From assembly GCA_003991915.1 (NCBI GenBank), contig RQTK01000345.1:77476-141475 (forward strand): a stretch of 64,000 bases of DNA, given 5' to 3'. Shown here one piece after another: positions 61,160-64,000 of the stretch (its first letter is position 1; each line of letters starts with the position of its first letter). The notes under the pieces were generated by a model. That model was not told where the DNA came from, made no database searches, and saw nothing but the letters and a program-made list of their open reading frames with translations. Made by a program: the position numbers and the translations under genes. This DNA is from Elysia chlorotica (taxonomy: Eukaryota > Mollusca > Gastropoda > Plakobranchidae).

Positions 61160-61402
61160 AAAACTTATGTCCGCTCTGAGAAAGTCCTTGGTTCAAATCC
61201 CACAATCGGTCATAAATTTATTTGTCCGATGTTGTCGTCTACTGGTTGGGTTGGTGTCAGTATAATTTAAACAGCTGAGACAGGAGTCCAGGTCTCTCCG
61301 CCCTGTCTCATGTGTGGCAGCACAATTGTAAAATTGTAAAAAGATTTCAGTTTTGGGACCAGTCTACAATTGGTTCTCATGTTGGATGTTAAGCAACCAA
61401 CT
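61160..61402 (+). mobile_element. tRNA-derived SINE
   Basis: B-box-like TTGGTTCAAATCCC near the 5' end, core GGTTGGGTTGGTGTCAGTAT, CAGCTGAGACAGGAGTCC, a CAGCACAATTGTAAAATTGT segment and the tail GGACCAGTCTACAATTGG...GATGTTAAGCAACC. It is collinear with the copy at 55960. Confidence 0.65.
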
Positions 61403-64000
61403 TAACTTAATTCAACTACATCTACTAGCTATGGTGTATCTAATTATTATGTTATGTTATTGAAGGCACTTTTCTAGATAAGATCTGGATATCTAGAATC
61501 TAAAATCTAGATCTAGATCCTAGTTTTAGATCAAGTAGGCCTATAGAATCTACATAATTATCCTGAATAAAGGAAAATCTAACTCACCAACACCCTCTGA
61601 TAGATCTAGATTTAGAGCAGTTGGTACAGTAACAGAATGTAGAAAATCTAAAATCAAAACAAGGAGAAATTATAAGATTTCCAACACTTTTGAAAATTAC
61701 AAATCTTCCAAAGATGCAATTTAGCAAAAATTAATTGAAAAAGAAATCAAAAGTAAAACAAAAAGTGAAACTAAAATGTTAAAATTGGTATTTACTTTTT
61801 GACAACATGTCGTTGAAATAATAGATACGCGGGGTGAGAAGGTGGCAGGGGTAGCAGGCGGATTTGAAAGAAACCGCTTCCATAACCAACTCATACAAAA
61901 TATGTGGCATTTACACTATTATTAGGCAAAGGGATCATCTAAAAAATGGTTGAAGATTCCAATCTAAGCCTAGATTCAAAAGTTTAGTGGGTTAGCTTAC
62001 ATGAACGTCTCCGTAATCTTAACCTTACTTGAGCGCTACATAAGTGGTCACAAAAATATAGTCTAGGTTTACATTTTTCACCCAGTTGCCTGAGTTATTA
62101 TTCTCCCATCAAAGTATATCGTTTATTAAAACAAGTTTGGGCAAACACAGTGTAGGAATTGGCTTCACCAATGCTACAATAAATCTGTTTAAAGACAGTT
62201 GAGGTTGAGGTAATAATTATAAAGACAGTTGAGGTAATATCATTTGTGTAACAAAAAGACAATGACAATAAGTAATTTATATCAACTACCTTGTATTTTC
62301 TATTTGGGAAGATTTATACCAAATGAATAATAATTTGTCACATAATGTATGCATTATAATTATTCTAGTATGGCAATTTCTACACATGTACAAGCTGAAG
62401 CAGATAGATTATATGGACGAAGAGATCAACTCAGTTTATTAGAATATATCGGAAGATATTAAAAAATGTTGAACATCTACCATGTAAGTCGACTTATTGG
62501 TGTTGTTGATTTGTTTTTGCTTTGTTTTGTTTTTCGCGTTGAATCGTCAAGGCTGGAGTTTTCTGTTGATATAAACCACAACCATTAGATGCTTCGACAT
62601 TTACCTGTTATGACTGTTGAGCGTGACAGTGTGTGATTTCTCAAAAGGCAAGAGCTATAGTAAACAAGGAACTAAGGGAGATCTGCTTACAGACCCGGAA
62701 GAAAAATAGAGTTATAAGAGATTGCGAATTTCGATAATTTAAAGATTCATTAGAGTCAAGAGATCTGTTACAAAATTGTAAACCAGTCTTATTTTATATA
62801 CGAACATATCTTAAATAAGTTTAGTAACGATCGTTTAATAATTTGATCTAGATCTAGTCTAGTCTGAGTCTGTGCGTGCAAAAGGAAGCAAAACCGAAAC
62901 CATTTCAACTCTTATGAAGTAGAACCTTACACAGGTCTAGAATCCATAGGACTTTATTTCCTCACAATCACCACAAAGGTATGTCGAGATTAATGCAATG
63001 CTGTTTTTATTTGAATAAATAAAAAGGGTGTTGGGAGATGTGGTATTACTAGGGAGTGACTAACATGTTTCTGCACGATATTGCTAGATCTACACGTCTC
63101 TGTTCATATTTTACTAGGCCTACAGTATTTTCATTCAAATTTTCCATAACTATGAATATATATGTCTTTGTTCAGATACAATTCTTTTGTTGGGCTGTTA
63201 AAGAAAGCAAAGCTGTGTCCTAGTTCTATACGTTTACCCCTACATCGTGAGAAATATTACAGACATACACACACATGACACAGGACGACATAATGATAAT
63301 TAGAGATAAACTATTTAAGCCCTCATTGCCCATTCCATAAATGGAAAGAGTTTTTTTTTTTTTTGGTTTTCCGTTATTTTTTGTGAATTAAAAATTATTA
63401 CAAACTGTTAGCTGTCTCTATTCCTTATTTGGACAGAAGCATGTACTAAATTTCAGTTTAACTAAAACTCCCCTTAATTCTTATAGTCTCTCTGTCTAGG
63501 TGTAGAATACTAATAAATATGTTAGTGTTACAGGTTAATTACTTAGTGATAGATTTTAGAAAGAAAACCCTAGAGCTAGAGTTTTTCCTGAATTAAAAAA
63601 AAAATTTTTTTTTATTAACTGTTTTGGAAGAACACGTATATGTTTGTATTTCATGCATATTATTATTATTATTAAGACTGATCAAAGATATTTAATTTGG
63701 CGCAGATCCATCTTAGAATCAAGATCCAACTATATTTTTTATTTAAGTTTGCAGCCAAACTATGAAATCATATTTACTGTTTTTTTTAAATAAGAGTAGT
63801 CCATATGAATTATAAATATATAATTATGTTTAATAAATTAAGGTATACATGGATTTTCGGAAAACAAAATTTTTTGTTTGGCTAATAGGTTTTTTTAAAC
63901 ACTAGGTTCAATGTTGGTATTGTTGATTGGTAAAACAGATTTATGACTAAATTGATCAGCTGGCTTGAAGCATGACTTCTTTTTAATTTTTTAATAATGT

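Larger units (their letters stand above)
55119..64000. other. region upstream of PYROXD2: intergenic, repeats and SINEs
   Basis: A non-coding first exon of PYROXD2 must lie here because exon 1 begins with a splice acceptor. One candidate donor, CAGTGTTTG|GTGAGTTT on the minus strand, is at about 57802. The rest holds microsatellites, four or so copies or fragments of one SINE family and AT-rich DNA with TAGATCTAGA motifs. No protein-coding exon was found on either strand. Confidence 0.55.

Noticed and set aside
1-64000. CRISPR arrays, operons, bacterial promoters
   Set aside because: The window is eukaryotic: spliced genes, SINEs and microsatellites; no spaced palindromic repeat arrays were seen.

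Overview
The window looks like a piece of an AT-rich invertebrate nuclear genome, most likely a gastropod or other heterobranch-type mollusc. The evidence is split genes with GT-AG introns, many long (GA)n/(CT)n, (AAT)n and (CTA)n microsatellites, tRNA-derived SINEs, and the gene content itself (a MIEAP-like protein and a divergent HSPA12 of the kind expanded in molluscs). The species cannot be named from sequence alone. There is one 676-bp assembly gap.

Layout: (1) 97-1623, + strand: the last three exons of a mitochondria-eating-protein (MIEAP/SPATA18)-like gene whose 5' part lies before the window. (2) 1624-12291: 3'UTR and repeat-rich intergenic DNA. (3) 12292-32505, + strand: one 12-exon gene for a predicted 2475-residue protein. 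About 1840 residues of low-complexity Ser/Lys/Glu-rich sequence precede a complete HSPA12-type Hsp70 ATPase domain. (4) 32506-39306: AT-rich DNA between convergent genes. (5) 42697-39307, - strand: a complete three-exon gene for the 83-residue V-ATPase V0 subunit e. (6) 55096-44973, - strand: a 16-coding-exon PYROXD2 gene with a 20-nt micro-exon inside its dinucleotide-binding motif and a one-base frameshift in coding exon 4. (7) 55119-64000: upstream and intergenic DNA with SINE copies and microsatellites, and no gene I can support.

The most notable item is at 41418-42123, inside intron 1 of the V-ATPase subunit e gene and antisense to it. It is a 706-bp non-autonomous element with two ~205-bp direct terminal repeats (TG...CA, 4 mismatches). 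Each repeat holds a tRNA-like Pol III promoter (A and B boxes) running directly into a complete type I hammerhead ribozyme. After the first repeat is a 19-base match to the complement of the 3' end of tRNA-Trp (an LTR-retrotransposon primer-binding site). Before the second is a G-rich polypurine tract. The two cleavage sites are exactly 501 nt apart, so a transcript across both should release a 501-nt RNA able to circularise. This is the architecture of a plant-type LTR retrozyme, but with the animal-type (type I) hammerhead and a Pol III promoter in the LTR. As far as I know, animal retrozymes have been described as non-LTR elements, so this arrangement may be undescribed.

The protein genes are not obviously functionally linked. 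Three touch mitochondria or membranes/proteostasis (MIEAP-like, PYROXD2, V-ATPase e), but I see no operon-like logic. Gene models are derived from splice signals, phase continuity and family resemblance; no transcript data were available.
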